From Pasteurellaceae bacterium (GTDB lineage Bacteria; Pseudomonadota; Gammaproteobacteria; Enterobacterales; Pasteurellaceae), in assembly GCA_030528525.1 (NCBI GenBank), contig JAUMYT010000008.1, forward strand, positions 51,359 through 115,358: DNA of 64,000 nucleotides, given 5' to 3'. The notes beneath the pieces were generated by a model. That model saw nothing but the letters and a program-made list of their open reading frames with translations. It ran no database searches and was not told the DNA's origin. The position numbers and the translations under genes were made by a program. Positions 25,434 to 34,931 of this stretch are shown in pieces (positions within the stretch are counted from its first letter, which is position 1; every line of letters begins with the position of its first letter).

Positions 25434-25724
25434 CTACACACTTCTCACAATATAGAAAAAGCACGCATAAAATGCGACAAAGCCGAGAGCCAATAAGCCT
25501 TTCGCCAGTGTCGGCTTGCTCTTATGTAATTTGAACAAAATGCCCGAAATTGTCAGTAAGACAAATGGGTAAACCCAAAACGCCACCGAAAACAGATCAA
25601 TTTGAAACGGCGTTAAATTTAGGCTGTCGGTAAATTTTGGCGACACCAACAACGCCAATGGCCACAATGTACTTGGCAGGCAGAATACACCCAACGCCCA
25701 ACTAAATTTTGAAAATCCTTGCAT
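25434..25724 (-). CDS. Small inner-membrane protein (96 aa)
   Basis: Three predicted membrane helices (F-C-L-P-S-T-L-W-P-L-A-L-L, A-F-W-V-Y-P-F-V-L-L-T-I-S-G and L-L-A-L-G-F-V-A-F-Y-A-C-F-F-Y). The ATG at 25724 has AAGGGA in front; a longer frame would absorb the upstream small gene. No recognised family. It follows xerD and a 42-residue gene on the minus strand, forming an operon. Confidence 0.7.
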   Translation of the reverse strand: MQGFSKFSWALGVFCLPSTLWPLALLVSPKFTDSLNLTPFQIDLFSVAFWVYPFVLLTISGILFKLHKSKPTLAKGLLALGFVAFYACFFYIVRSV

Positions 25725-25732
25725 AGTTTCCC

Positions 25733-25861
25733 TTAAATAAATTGATGAATACCGTAAGTCAACAGGGGCAAAATTATGCCATAAACCGCCGCTTGTCGTT
25801 TGTTTTTGAAGATCGCCCAGCAAAGTAGCATTTGCACTAACATCACCAACGCAATTGTCAT
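25733..25861 (-). CDS. Tiny membrane protein (42 aa)
   Basis: Single or double helix protein with a basic loop K-N-K-R-Q, ending Y-G-I-H-Q-F-I. It starts one base after the xerD stop codon, with an AAGGGG ribosome site in the end of xerD, and its stop is eight bases before the next ATG. Its tight coupling on both sides supports it as a real gene. Unknown role. Confidence 0.6.
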   Translation of the reverse strand: MTIALVMLVQMLLCWAIFKNKRQAAVYGIILPLLTYGIHQFI

Positions 25862-25862
25862 C

Positions 25863-26768
25863 TTATCCCCTTGGGTGAAATTGTTGATGGAGCGATTTTA
25901 ACCGAGCTCTCGCCACTTGGGTATAAATTTGTGTGGTGGAGAGATCGCTATGCCCCAACAGCATTTGCACCACACGCAAATCCGCCCCGTGATTGACCAA
26001 ATGGGTGGCAAAGGCGTGGCGGAGCACGTGGGGCGAAAGTTTATCGTTGTCAATACCAGCCAATAACGCATAATGTTTAATCCGATGCCAAAAGGTTTGG
26101 CGGGTCATCTGCTTACCCAAACGGCTTGGGAAGACTACATCGGACGGCTCGCCATTGAGCAATGCCTTGCGTCCATAGTCAAAAAACTCCTGCACCCAAT
26201 AACTCGCCTCTTCGCCGAGCGGCACAATTCGTTCCTTGTCGCCCTTGCCGATCACTCGCACTAAACCTTGCGTTAGGCTCATATTTTCCACCGTCAGCGA
26301 GACTAATTCTGTCACACGTAATCCTGTGGCATAGAGCAACTCCAACATCGCTTTATCTCGCAGTTCGAGCGGATCATTCGTATTCGGTGCATTCAGCAAA
26401 TCCAATACCTGATCTTCACTTAACGATTTCGGCAAATGCGCCGCTTTGCGGGGTGATTTGAGCGTTTCCGTTGGATCGTCTGTACGGTAATTTTCCAAGT
26501 AGAGAAAACGGAAAAACTTCCGCAGGCAGCTCAACATTCGGGCAGAACTGGACGATTTATACCCCTGCTCCAACCGCTCACCGAGAAAGGTTTGCAAATC
26601 GGCATAGTCCACGCCTAGAAACGCCCGTGCGGAATGAAACTGTGCCAGCGACCAATCACAAAAGGCTTCCATATCCAAGCGATAGGAAGCCACGGTGTTC
26701 TCCGACAAACCGTGTTCTTGCCAGAGATTGTCGAGAAATTGTTCGATGATTGGGTCAAGCGTTTTCAT
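25863..26768 (-). CDS. xerD: Tyrosine recombinase XerD
   Basis: 301 residues. N-terminal SAM-like domain (E-N-T-V-A-S-Y-R-L-D-M-E), catalytic domain with A-T-G-L-R-V-T-E-L, H-V-L-R-H-A-F-A-T-H-L, L-L-G-H and the nucleophile Y in T-T-Q-I-Y-T. With XerC it resolves chromosome dimers at dif. I chose 26768 because it gives a start matching XerD length; a longer frame opens at 26810. A USS core ACAAGCGGTT abuts the start codon. Confidence 0.92.
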   Translation of the reverse strand: MKTLDPIIEQFLDNLWQEHGLSENTVASYRLDMEAFCDWSLAQFHSARAFLGVDYADLQTFLGERLEQGYKSSSSARMLSCLRKFFRFLYLENYRTDDPTETLKSPRKAAHLPKSLSEDQVLDLLNAPNTNDPLELRDKAMLELLYATGLRVTELVSLTVENMSLTQGLVRVIGKGDKERIVPLGEEASYWVQEFFDYGRKALLNGEPSDVVFPSRLGKQMTRQTFWHRIKHYALLAGIDNDKLSPHVLRHAFATHLVNHGADLRVVQMLLGHSDLSTTQIYTQVARARLKSLHQQFHPRG

Positions 26769-26778
26769 ACAAGCGGTT
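26769..26778 (+). repeat. USS core at the xerD start
   Basis: ACAAGCGGTT immediately upstream (minus strand) of the xerD start codon; the extended AT block is absent. Confidence 0.55.
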
Positions 26779-26811
26779 GGAAAGTGGGGATGTTTTACCA
26801 TTTTAGCCATA

Positions 26812-27876
26812 TTACACTAACATCAGGTGCGGAATTAAATTGATCACGCCCATTGTTAAAATTGACTGCAGTAGCCGTGATGCCCCGAAAATAAAGCCAC
26901 GGTTTACGCCATTGTCAAATTTCACCAGCCGATTTGCCATTGCGGTTAGCACATACACTTCAATCACGGTAAAAATTACTAAATAGAGATAGGCGGAAAA
27001 CAGCGTGGCGTATTTCAACGTAATGAACCACGGCAACACTATTCCTATCGCCAATAATGGTGCAATCCAAAGCAGTTGGCGATTGCTCAAATTGATATGT
27101 TTGGAAAAATAAGATTGCATTGCAACCGTCATTAAGCCATTGATAAATAACGCAACAGGCACTTGTTCTGGGGCGTGCAATTTGTTGTCGAACAGATAAG
27201 GAAAAATCACAAAAAACGACATCGCTACGCTAATCGGCACAAACAACATCAAATGCACATAGACAAACTCTTTGGTGATGATTTCCCGAATTTGCCCCCA
27301 GCGGAATTTCACGTTTTGGCTGACGTTTTCCATTTGGTAGAACGGCTTCGCCATAAACAGAAACAGCACCGCTTCCAACACAAAACAGCACCAAATCAGC
27401 CAATGAATTTGCTCAAATTTGATAAACGGAATCGCCAGCAACGGAGCTGCCATTGACGACAGGCTGGTTACTTTGAGAAATTTACCTTGCAAGCGGGTTT
27501 TGGCGGCATATTCCTCGCCCGCCAACGCCAGCAAACAGGCTCGGGCGTTGGTGGTAAACAGGCAATTGCCCAAACCAAAACTCATCGTTGCTGCAATAAT
27601 CAGCCAATAACTGTCGGCGGACAGAAACAGCAGATACGCCAACACGTCAAAGAAGCAGCCGAGCAACATCATTTTCGCCAAGCCAAAACGGTCGCCCAAA
27701 ATGCCCGCAAGAATCGCCAAGGCTTGGCTACAAAACATTTGCAACGAAACAGCAAAGGCGATTTGCGTGTTCGATAACCCTTTTTGTTGGAGGTAAACGA
27801 AAAATACGCTCAACATTGAGAAAAACGCCAGCGTAGAAATAAAACGTCGCCACAGGAGTAAATTTTCTAAAGACAT
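26812..27876 (-). CDS. MFS transporter
   Basis: 354 residues, about eleven membrane helices, with the MFS loop 2-3 motif G-D-R-F-G (G-I-L-G-D-R-F-G-L-A-K) and an F-F-D-V-L-A helix. The N-terminal extension in a longer frame has no hydrophobic pattern, and the ATG at 27876 gives a normal start. Substrate is not visible; drug-efflux type members look alike. It sits between xerC and xerD. Confidence 0.8.
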   Translation of the reverse strand: MSLENLLLWRRFISTLAFFSMLSVFFVYLQQKGLSNTQIAFAVSLQMFCSQALAILAGILGDRFGLAKMMLLGCFFDVLAYLLFLSADSYWLIIAATMSFGLGNCLFTTNARACLLALAGEEYAAKTRLQGKFLKVTSLSSMAAPLLAIPFIKFEQIHWLIWCCFVLEAVLFLFMAKPFYQMENVSQNVKFRWGQIREIITKEFVYVHLMLFVPISVAMSFFVIFPYLFDNKLHAPEQVPVALFINGLMTVAMQSYFSKHINLSNRQLLWIAPLLAIGIVLPWFITLKYATLFSAYLYLVIFTVIEVYVLTAMANRLVKFDNGVNRGFIFGASRLLQSILTMGVINLIPHLMLV

Positions 27877-28001
27877 CGTAAAAATTCGGAAAGAAAAAAC
27901 CCGTGAATTATAACGGATAATCCATAAAATGGTGGTTGAATTTATATCAGAAAGAGTATGTGGCACAAGTAGTGCGCTAAAGCCATGCACCCCTTTGCCT
28001 T

Positions 28002-28036
28002 ACAAGGGGGTGAGCAATACTGAGTTTTTGCAAAAT
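28002..28036 (+). repeat. G-tract USS variant
   Basis: ACAAGGGGGTGAGCAAT then TTTTTGCAAAA in the gap between the MFS gene and xerC. Five G. Confidence 0.75.
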
Positions 28037-28049
28037 GGTGTTTTGCTGG

Positions 28050-28952
28050 TCATTTCTTTCGTTTAGCGCGTGGGTGAGTAGTGTCGTAGATTTTTGCAAG
28101 GTGTTGGAAATCCAAATGAGTGTAAATTTGCGTGGTGGACAAATTGCTATGCCCCAACAGCTCTTGCACCGCACGCAGATCTTGACTGGCTTCGAGCATA
28201 TGGGTCGCAAACGAGTGGCGGAGTTTATGTGGATGAATGTGCGTGTTTAGCCCCTGTTCTCGTCCCCGTTTTTCCATTGCAAGCTGAATAGAACGATGGG
28301 CAATTCGCTTGCCACGCAAATTCAAAAACAAGGCACTATCCTCTGGCTGAAATTCGGCTCGCACCGCCAACCAATTCTGCAAAGCCTCAATCGCTTTACG
28401 GCCAATCGGCACAATCCGCTCTTTGCTCCGTTTCCCTAACACTTTGACTTCGCCGACATTCAGGTCAATATCGCCTAAATCTAGCCCCTGCAGTTCTGAT
28501 AACCGCAAGCCAGAGCTATACATCAGCTCCATCATCGCTAAATCACGCAGATCGACAGGTTCGGTGCCTTGAATATTCAGCAACTGCGTGATCTGCTCGG
28601 CATCAATATTTTTCGGCAAATGTTTCGGGGCTTTCGGGGCTTTCACACCAATCGCGGGGTTGGTTTTCAGCTCGCCTTTTCGCACTAAAAAAGCGAGAAA
28701 TTGGCGTAACGCCACCAACCGCAAGCCGATACTTTTCGCCCCCAAGCCCTGTTTGTGGCTTTGTGCCAGTAACCAACGCACCCCAGATACATCTAAGTTT
28801 TGCCAACTGGCAACGTGGGCTTTTTCGAGCAATTCACACACTGCCTTGAGCTGACGTTGATAATTGCTCAAGGTGTGCGGGCTGACTTGTTGCTCAATTC
28901 GCAGAAAATCCCAATAGGCTTGAGTGTGCGAATATAACCATTCGGCGGACAT
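28050..28952 (-). CDS. xerC: Tyrosine recombinase XerC
   Basis: 300 residues with [17 protein letters not shown] and T-T-Q-I-Y-T-H, so the R-H-R-H-Y set is complete; the N-terminal core-binding domain has S-P-H-T-L-S-N-Y. Partner of XerD at dif. The ATG overlaps the stop of the 95-residue gene before it by one base. Finding xerC and xerD about 1.3 kb apart is unusual for this group. Confidence 0.92.
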   Translation of the reverse strand: MSAEWLYSHTQAYWDFLRIEQQVSPHTLSNYQRQLKAVCELLEKAHVASWQNLDVSGVRWLLAQSHKQGLGAKSIGLRLVALRQFLAFLVRKGELKTNPAIGVKAPKAPKHLPKNIDAEQITQLLNIQGTEPVDLRDLAMMELMYSSGLRLSELQGLDLGDIDLNVGEVKVLGKRSKERIVPIGRKAIEALQNWLAVRAEFQPEDSALFLNLRGKRIAHRSIQLAMEKRGREQGLNTHIHPHKLRHSFATHMLEASQDLRAVQELLGHSNLSTTQIYTHLDFQHLAKIYDTTHPRAKRKK

Positions 28953-29239
28953 TAGGCTAAATTCAGTTTGCCGATTTTAATACCGATGTTGCCGAGTGCC
29001 ACAGGGCCTAAATATTCGGCAAGGAATTTGAACAAGTCATCGACATTGTGGAAAATGCAGTGGCTTTGGACTGCTTTTTCCACGGTACGAGTGAATTCAA
29101 AACGGACTTTCTCGCCGTCAATATGGGCTTCTAATTTAAGAGCTACGGTTTCAAAATAGTGGCTCATTGCCCCCTCTAAGCCTGGATCGCTGATCCGCAC
29201 GTCCCATTGGTTGCTGAATAACAGTTCGGTTTTTTGCAT
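28952..29239 (-). CDS. Conserved hypothetical protein (95 aa)
   Basis: Unrecognised 95-residue soluble protein: [17 protein letters not shown] opening, then alternating strands and helices ([22 protein letters not shown]). It has no motif or signal. It overlaps xerC by one base, so the two are co-translated, a hint that it may belong with recombination or be a conserved passenger. AAGGAAGAAACT precedes its start. Confidence 0.7.
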   Translation of the reverse strand: MQKTELLFSNQWDVRISDPGLEGAMSHYFETVALKLEAHIDGEKVRFEFTRTVEKAVQSHCIFHNVDDLFKFLAEYLGPVALGNIGIKIGKLNLA

Positions 29240-29249
29240 AGTTTCTTCC

Positions 29250-29945
29250 TTAAAGTGATTGTTGTCGGGCGATGTTACGCTCTTGTTCTAAATCAGATGA
29301 GCTATTTTCTTCAATATAGCCAAATTGATGCGACAGTATCGCAATACGATCTAGCTCGCAAAATGCACTAAATTGATCAGCGAGCCAATCAGGTTTACGA
29401 CTGGCTAATTCTGAGACCAATGATTTAGCTTTTGCCTTGCGGATAAGATACAGTGCTGAGCCATCATTATCACATTGACAGGCTAGTGTCGGTATGAAAT
29501 AGTGGAGAGTCCCCCCCCCCCCCGAAAATCGAGGAAGGTTCCCTTCAATGTATAATCCGAGTTTATGCAAAAGCACAATATCTAGTGCTTGTTGCGAGAT
29601 AGATTGCACTAACGAAACAAGATATTGATCAAAATGAGGGATAAAGCGAATATCATCTTCTGCCACTAAGGCAAAATCGTGTTCGGCAATTTGCGTATTA
29701 TTTGCAATTGCTTGCCACACTTTGAGATGAGAAAGTGTACAACCAATCTCCCCTAAGGTAACGGGTCTCTGAATATTCCGTTTTAGGCTCGCAATATCAA
29801 AGAGAAGATCTCCATTTCCCAGCAATGCCAAAATTTGTTTATCGACCGCAGGCATTCGCTGAAATAAACGGGCTTCAGGTTGCTGATAAAATGTAAATAA
29901 TCGCTCTGGGTGACGATCTAAATTGATTACATAGCCTTGTAGCAT
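29250..29945 (-). CDS. Family 25 glycosyltransferase with poly-G tract (phase-variable LOS)
   Basis: 231 residues. GT25 fold with V-I-N-L-D-R-H-P-E-R opening, G-E-I-G-C-T-L-S-H-L-K-V-W and the A-E-D-D-I-R metal motif. Enzymes of this family add sugars to lipooligosaccharide. The coding strand has a run of 13 G at 29511-29523 encoding part of S-G-G-G-G-T; with 13 G the frame is open (ON). A change of one or two G would stop translation, giving phase variation. Confidence 0.9.
   Translation of the reverse strand: MLQGYVINLDRHPERLFTFYQQPEARLFQRMPAVDKQILALLGNGDLLFDIASLKRNIQRPVTLGEIGCTLSHLKVWQAIANNTQIAEHDFALVAEDDIRFIPHFDQYLVSLVQSISQQALDIVLLHKLGLYIEGNLPRFSGGGGTLHYFIPTLACQCDNDGSALYLIRKAKAKSLVSELASRKPDWLADQFSAFCELDRIAILSHQFGYIEENSSSDLEQERNIARQQSL
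29511..29523 (-). repeat. Homopolymer tract, 13 G
   Basis: Thirteen C on the plus strand within the glycosyltransferase gene. Long enough for slipped-strand mispairing; the present length keeps the frame intact. Confidence 0.93.
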
Positions 29946-29960
29946 TTTTCTTTTCTTATA

Positions 29961-29985
29961 AAAAGACCGCCAACTAGCGGTCTTA
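29961..29985 (-). terminator. Rho-independent terminator after glyS
   Basis: Eight-bp stem AAGACCGC / GCGGTCTT with a 6-base loop, followed on the minus strand by TTTTTATAAG, just after glyS. Confidence 0.82.
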
Positions 29986-29992
29986 TCTCAAA

Positions 29993-32059
29993 TTATTGCA
30001 ACAGCGAAATATCCGCCACTTGCAAGAACAAGTTTTGTAACGCATTTAAAATCGCTAGGCGATTTTGGCGAAGTTTTGGATCATCTGCGTTTACCATTAC
30101 GTTGTCGAAGAAGTTATCCACCGGCTGACGTAGGCTTGCCAGTTTATCAAGTACTGCAGTGTAATCTGCATTGGCAATCAACGGTTGCACTTCTTTCTCT
30201 AACGCCAATACACTTTCCGCTAAGGATTTCTCCGCAGGCTCTACGCAAGCGGTCAGATCGATCGCACCGATAGCAATATCCGCTTTCGCCAAAATATTGC
30301 TCACGCGTTTATTCGCTGCAGCCAAGGCTTCTGCCGCATCAAGCGTGCGGAAATGCGACACCGCACGCACACGGGCATCGAAATCAGACGGTTTGGTTGG
30401 ACGGCGTGCGAGTACCGCTTGGATCACGTCCACAGCGATTCCTTCGTCTTGATACCAGGCACGGAAACGTCCGAGCATAAAGTCTACTACTTCGTCCACT
30501 ACGTTTTTATTAGTGAGTTTCTCGCCAAATAATACGGCAGATTTTTGCACTAAATCGCTCAGATCAAGCGGTAAGTTTTTCTCCACGATAATGCGTAACG
30601 CACCGAGTGCGGCACGGCGTAAAGCGAACGGGTCGGCACTGCCTTTTGGCTGCTGACCGATACCAAAAATCCCTGTGAGCGTGTCGAATTTATCCGCTAA
30701 CGCAACGGAACTTGCCACTAAAGATTTTGGCAATTCATCGCCCGCAAAACGTGGCATATACTGCTCGTTCAACGCCACAGCCACTTCTTCATCTTCGCCA
30801 TCGTGACGTGCATAGTGCATACCCATTACACCTTGGGTGTCGGTAAATTCAAACACCATATTGGTCATCAAATCGCATTTTGATAGCAAGCCTGCACGTT
30901 TGGCTTTGGTTTCATCGGCACCGATTTGTTTAGCAATTTCGCCTGCTAATTGCTCAATGCGAGCGGTTTTATCACGCAAGGTGCCGAGCTGTTGTTGGAA
31001 TAACACGGTTTCTAAACGTGGTAACTGGTCTTCCAAACGCTGTTTTAAGTCAGTTTTGAAGAAGAATTCCGCATCGGTTAAACGTGGACGCACCACTTTT
31101 TCGTTGCCTTCAATGATTTTGCTTGGATCTTCTGGATTGATGTTCGACACGAAAATAAAGTGCGGTAGCAATTTGCCGTCTTTATCGTAAATTGGGAAAT
31201 ACTTTTGGTCGCCTTTCATCGTATAAACCAGGGCTTCCGCAGGCACGGCAAGAAAACGCTCTTCAAATTTCGCCGACAGCACGTTTGGATATTCCACCAG
31301 TGATGTCACTTCATCAAGTAAATCGTCTTCAATATCGGCAATACCGCCAAGTGCGGTGGCTTTCTCTTGCGATTTCGCCAAAATCATTTCACGGCGTTGG
31401 TTGAAATCCGCAATCACTGAGCCTTTTTCGGCAAGTAATTGTGGATATTGGTCGGCGTGGGTAATCTCAAATTGACGCTCACCCAAGAAACGATGCCCAC
31501 GAATAATGCGACCGCTTTCCACGCCTAAAATTTCGCCTGCGATCAGCTCATCGCCCAGCAACATCGTGACCGTGTGAACGGGGCGGATAAATTGCACGGT
31601 TTTGTCTGCCCAACGCATTGGCTTTGGAATCGGCAATTTCGCCAAGGCGTTCGCCACAATGTCTTTCAGCAAGTTTTTGGTCGGTTGTCCTTCAATCACC
31701 GCACGATGCACCAACCATTCGCCTTTATCAGTGGCAAGGCGTTCCGCCTGTTCCACCGAAATGCCACAGCCTTTCGCCCAGCCTTCAGCTGCTTTGGTCG
31801 GCTTGCCTTCGGCATCAAACGCTGCCGACACCGCCGGCCCACGTTTTTCAATCTCTTTGCTCGGCTGGCTGGTGGCTAACGCTAGCACCTTCACCGCCAA
31901 ACGACGAGGTGCAGCAAACCATTGCACGCTGTCAAACGTCAAACCCGCTTGGTTCAGCTCCAATTCCATATTCTCTGCAAACGCAGTCGCTAATTTTTTG
32001 AGTGCCTTCGGTGGCAGCTCTTCAGTGCCGATCTCGGCGAGGAAGTTTTGTGTTGTCAT
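29993..32059 (-). CDS. glyS: Glycyl-tRNA synthetase beta subunit
   Basis: 688 residues, the length of E. coli GlyS (689). Start [18 protein letters not shown] and R-F-A-G-D-E-L-P motif are diagnostic. It forms the alpha2-beta2 glycyl-tRNA synthetase with GlyQ. glyQ is not adjacent; the Mrr-like gene lies where it would be expected, so the pair is split. A canonical USS is within it at 30245. Confidence 0.95.
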   Translation of the reverse strand: MTTQNFLAEIGTEELPPKALKKLATAFAENMELELNQAGLTFDSVQWFAAPRRLAVKVLALATSQPSKEIEKRGPAVSAAFDAEGKPTKAAEGWAKGCGISVEQAERLATDKGEWLVHRAVIEGQPTKNLLKDIVANALAKLPIPKPMRWADKTVQFIRPVHTVTMLLGDELIAGEILGVESGRIIRGHRFLGERQFEITHADQYPQLLAEKGSVIADFNQRREMILAKSQEKATALGGIADIEDDLLDEVTSLVEYPNVLSAKFEERFLAVPAEALVYTMKGDQKYFPIYDKDGKLLPHFIFVSNINPEDPSKIIEGNEKVVRPRLTDAEFFFKTDLKQRLEDQLPRLETVLFQQQLGTLRDKTARIEQLAGEIAKQIGADETKAKRAGLLSKCDLMTNMVFEFTDTQGVMGMHYARHDGEDEEVAVALNEQYMPRFAGDELPKSLVASSVALADKFDTLTGIFGIGQQPKGSADPFALRRAALGALRIIVEKNLPLDLSDLVQKSAVLFGEKLTNKNVVDEVVDFMLGRFRAWYQDEGIAVDVIQAVLARRPTKPSDFDARVRAVSHFRTLDAAEALAAANKRVSNILAKADIAIGAIDLTACVEPAEKSLAESVLALEKEVQPLIANADYTAVLDKLASLRQPVDNFFDNVMVNADDPKLRQNRLAILNALQNLFLQVADISLLQ
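30245..30259 (+). repeat. Canonical USS in glyS
   Basis: GCAAGCGGTCAGATC, eight-base core and GATC flank, inside the glyS coding region. Confidence 0.65.
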
Positions 32060-32104
32060 TGTTTTTCTCTACATAAATTTATGTCATTCTAATTTTGTTA
32101 ACAG

Positions 32105-33112
32105 TTATTTGATAGGTAAGTAACTTATTTTTAATGGAATCAGCTGCTTTGTACTTGTATCAACATCATCATAATGCTGAATTAGAGTTCTAGCCAACTC
32201 ATCTAATGACCATAACACCAAAGGTATCTTTGCTCTATCAGCTTCATATTTAGCATCCTTACTAAAGCCACCCGTACTCACATAAAGTCCTCTATCATCT
32301 TGATGTCTACCGCCTAAAAAACTACGTATTTCTTGACTACCTATTGGTGTTGCTGAACGATGTTTAACTTCAACAATAATTCTCGGTGTCTCAAATCCAA
32401 AACCATCTGGCGATGCCATAATATCCTTGCCTCTATCAGAGCCATTGGGAGATATTTGAGTTTTATACCCCATAGCTCTTAACACACCAGCTACCAGTTC
32501 TTGCATATCCTTCCAATCTAATTGATTTATAAGATCTTTAATCTTCTCAAAAGCCTTTAATTCTACTTCCTTAAAAATATCATCTTCAACATCTTGCTCA
32601 GATTCATCCTGCTCAATATTATTCACTAAAGGCTCTTCATTTAATAAATTTATTAACTCTTCACTTGCTTTTTCAGATAATTCAAAAACCGTAGAAATGC
32701 CTCCCAAAGAATTTCTAGTTGACGGAGTTAAGTCATCTCTAAGTATTTCTTTTCCTTCCCAAACAACAGACTTAATAATACTTAGATTATCCCCTCTCCA
32801 ATCTTCTGTATATTTGCTATCCCCAGTCACTTTACCAATTAAATAGGTGCGATTTATAGGAGAGTAAGTGACCACCCAACATTTAGGCTTGATATTATTG
32901 ATGAAACGAAAAACTTGAGATACCGCAGAAATTTTTTTCCCTAAATTTAAATTAGGTTCCAACTGATTATAATATTCAATCAATTCTTTTCTACTCGCTC
33001 CATTAAGTGCTTTCTCGGCAAGAAAATCCCACCCAATACCAACTACGGAATGTTCTTTGAAAAAATCATATAAAATACCACCATCGCTTCTCACCATCCA
33101 AACTCTAGACAT
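32105..33112 (-). CDS. Mrr-like restriction endonuclease
   Basis: 335 residues. N-terminal 150 residues are a separate domain (W-M-V-R-S-D-G-G...V-V-G-I-G-W) of a type seen in many type IV restriction proteins. The C-terminal Mrr-cat domain begins L-D-W-K-D-M-Q-E-L-V and has the PD-(D/E)XK core in G-S-D-R-G-K-D-I and I-I-V-E-V-K-H-R. Mrr enzymes cut modified foreign DNA. AT-rich relative to glyS. It heads a defence cluster with the HepT/MntA pair. Confidence 0.87.
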   Translation of the reverse strand: MSRVWMVRSDGGILYDFFKEHSVVGIGWDFLAEKALNGASRKELIEYYNQLEPNLNLGKKISAVSQVFRFINNIKPKCWVVTYSPINRTYLIGKVTGDSKYTEDWRGDNLSIIKSVVWEGKEILRDDLTPSTRNSLGGISTVFELSEKASEELINLLNEEPLVNNIEQDESEQDVEDDIFKEVELKAFEKIKDLINQLDWKDMQELVAGVLRAMGYKTQISPNGSDRGKDIMASPDGFGFETPRIIVEVKHRSATPIGSQEIRSFLGGRHQDDRGLYVSTGGFSKDAKYEADRAKIPLVLWSLDELARTLIQHYDDVDTSTKQLIPLKISYLPIK

Positions 33113-33140
33113 ATTTATCCTCTCTCTAATACATTATCAT

Positions 33141-33500
33141 TTATGGCTCTTTGAATAATTTTTCTATCAAGTTTTCAATCTCTCCTAACAACTCAGGAAT
33201 AGAATGTTGTGCCGTTTCCCAAACAATTTCAAAATCTAATTCAAAATAGCCGTGAGCGATTACATTTCGCATTCCTTTTATATATCGCCAAGGAATATGC
33301 GTATGTTTAGCTATAAAGTCAGGATCTTTATGTCCCATCACAGTAACAATTTTGCCCATTGTAATTAAACTCATTGCCACTGCATTTTGTGTACGTGTAT
33401 CGTCTAAAAATTCTTCTTTATCTAAGCCATCAATAAAAGTAAGTATATCAAGACACAGTTGCTGAATTTTAGTTAAATAATCAAGGGTACGTTCATTCAT
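33141..33500 (-). CDS. hepT: HEPN-domain toxin HepT
   Basis: 119 residues, all helical, with the R-x4-H-x-Y motif of HepT: R78, H83 and Y85 in R-N-V-I-A-H-G-Y. HepT acts as an RNase toxin and is kept inactive by AMPylation of the motif tyrosine by the cognate MntA. It overlaps the mntA stop by 4 bases (ATGA). Confidence 0.88.
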   Translation of the reverse strand: MNERTLDYLTKIQQLCLDILTFIDGLDKEEFLDDTRTQNAVAMSLITMGKIVTVMGHKDPDFIAKHTHIPWRYIKGMRNVIAHGYFELDFEIVWETAQHSIPELLGEIENLIEKLFKEP

Positions 33501-33787
33501 ACTGGTCTCGCCTTTTGAATTACTTGCTCACGAAATTTCGCTGGCAAACTGCGTGGTGTGAGAATATCTACTTTTATGCCGAGTAACGTTTCCAATTCAT
33601 CTTTCAAACCACATAAGTCGAACATTGTGGTTTTAGGCATAGGCTCAACCAGCAAATCTAGATCGCTACTCTCTGTATCAGAGCCATTGAGAACCGATCC
33701 AAAAATACGTGGATTAGCAAAATTAAATTGTGCCGACAGAGACAAAATTTGTTGGCGATGTTTAGAGAGTAATTCAGATGGTCGCAT
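33497..33787 (-). CDS. mntA: Nucleotidyltransferase antitoxin MntA
   Basis: 96 residues, minimal nucleotidyltransferase with the G-S-x10-D-x-D motif: G30, S31, D42, D44. It AMPylates HepT and so blocks it, a mechanism shown for the Shewanella pair. It precedes hepT and overlaps it by 4 bases. RBS AGGAGAAC lies just before the start. Confidence 0.88.
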   Translation of the reverse strand: MRPSELLSKHRQQILSLSAQFNFANPRIFGSVLNGSDTESSDLDLLVEPMPKTTMFDLCGLKDELETLLGIKVDILTPRSLPAKFREQVIQKARPV

Positions 33788-33801
33788 TTTGTTCTCCTAA
33801 T

Positions 33802-33835
33802 TTTTGCACTTTTTTCTTAATATCTTACCGCTTGT
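33802..33835 (-). repeat. Canonical USS between mntA and yhcG-like gene
   Basis: Minus-oriented ACAAGCGGTAAGATA with GTGCAAAAA at the far end, an ordinary USS with the AT block. Confidence 0.65.
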
Positions 33836-33837
33836 CG

Positions 33838-34881
33838 CTATTCACGCCCAACCAAAAACCTTTCCTTCGCCCTTTCCACCGCCAAATGCAATCGCTGTTC
33901 TAGCACTTCTTTGCTTGGCAACACCGCCATATATTCTGCGATGTGAATGTCGGATTGTTTTAAATCGAGCAACTCCACCTGTTCCGCTTTTTTCGATGTA
34001 CAAAGAATAATGCCAAGCGGTGGGTTTTCGTCTGCTTCTTGCTCATATTTTGCCAGCCACGCTAAATACAGTTCCATCTGACTTTTGTGCGAATGTTTGA
34101 ACGCTTCCGTCTTTAGTTCAATTGCCACTAAACGTTTTAATTTCCGATTGTAAAACAGCAAATCAATGTAGAAATCATCGTGGTCAATTTGGATCCGTTT
34201 TTGGCGAGCGATAAAAGTAAAACCTGCTCCCATTTCTAATAAAAATTGCTCAATTTCACGCAGGATCGCATCTTCCAAATCTTTTTCCATATAACGATCG
34301 TTGAGATTGAGAAAATCCAAAATATACGGATCTTTTAGCACCAGCGATTGATTATATTCGCCTTTTTCTCGTAAATCCGTCAACTCCTGAATAATGGTTT
34401 CATCAGGCTTTTTCGAAATCGCCGTACGTTCAAATAACAATGAACCAATGCGATCATCTAATGTACGCGTACTCCAACGCTCTTGTGCCGCCATTGTGGC
34501 GTAAAATTCACGTTTGATTGGGTCTTCAATATGAATAAGTTGCTTAAAATGCGTCCAGCTCAATTGTGCACGCAGTGCATGCACAATTTTAATATCAGGA
34601 AATGTGGCTGCAAATTGCATTAAATAATTTAAATGTCTTTTACTCCAACCTTTGCCAAATTGTTCCGTCAAACTATTCGCTAAATTTTGAATAATTTGCT
34701 GTCCGTGTTTTGCCCGCTCGCCCTGCAATACATATTGGTTAATCCGTTGCCCGATATGCCAATAAAGCAGCGTTAGCTCGGCATTGACCGCCGTTGCCAT
34801 TCGTTGTTTAGACGATTGGATCAGGGTTGAAATTTCTTGGATAAACTCGCCTGAATTTTCGTTTGTTGTTAGCAGACTCAT
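33838..34881 (-). CDS. YhcG/DUF1016-type PDDEXK nuclease
   Basis: 347 residues. N-terminal domain (Y-W-H-I-G-Q-R-I-N-Q-Y) with a H-L-N-Y-L-M-Q-F helix, then the C-terminal nuclease core D-F-Y-I-D-L-L-F-Y-N-R-K-L-K and A-I-E-L-K-T-E-A-F-K with the E-x-K. These nucleases occur as solitary genes in defence loci. The ATG at 34881 has AGGGGA at the right distance; two earlier ATGs are possible. Confidence 0.85.
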   Translation of the reverse strand: MSLLTTNENSGEFIQEISTLIQSSKQRMATAVNAELTLLYWHIGQRINQYVLQGERAKHGQQIIQNLANSLTEQFGKGWSKRHLNYLMQFAATFPDIKIVHALRAQLSWTHFKQLIHIEDPIKREFYATMAAQERWSTRTLDDRIGSLLFERTAISKKPDETIIQELTDLREKGEYNQSLVLKDPYILDFLNLNDRYMEKDLEDAILREIEQFLLEMGAGFTFIARQKRIQIDHDDFYIDLLFYNRKLKRLVAIELKTEAFKHSHKSQMELYLAWLAKYEQEADENPPLGIILCTSKKAEQVELLDLKQSDIHIAEYMAVLPSKEVLEQRLHLAVERAKERFLVGRE

Positions 34882-34894
34882 CACCATTCCCCTA

Positions 34895-34929
34895 TTTTGC
34901 ACTTTTACGACAAGATCTCCCCCCTTGCA
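34895..34929 (-). repeat. G-tract USS variant
   Basis: Minus-oriented GCAAGGGGGGAGATC with GCAAAA at its far side, between the nuclease and the GST gene. Six G. Confidence 0.7.
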
Positions 34930-34931
34930 AA

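Noticed and set aside
27163..27777. Plus-strand frames opposite the MFS gene
   Set aside because: Rich in H, Q and R, the typical complement of hydrophobic codons; no Shine-Dalgarno.
31602..32123. 173-codon frame antisense to glyS
   Set aside because: GlyS coding evidence is overwhelming on the other strand; composition of the antisense product is typical shadow (rich in S, A, F).
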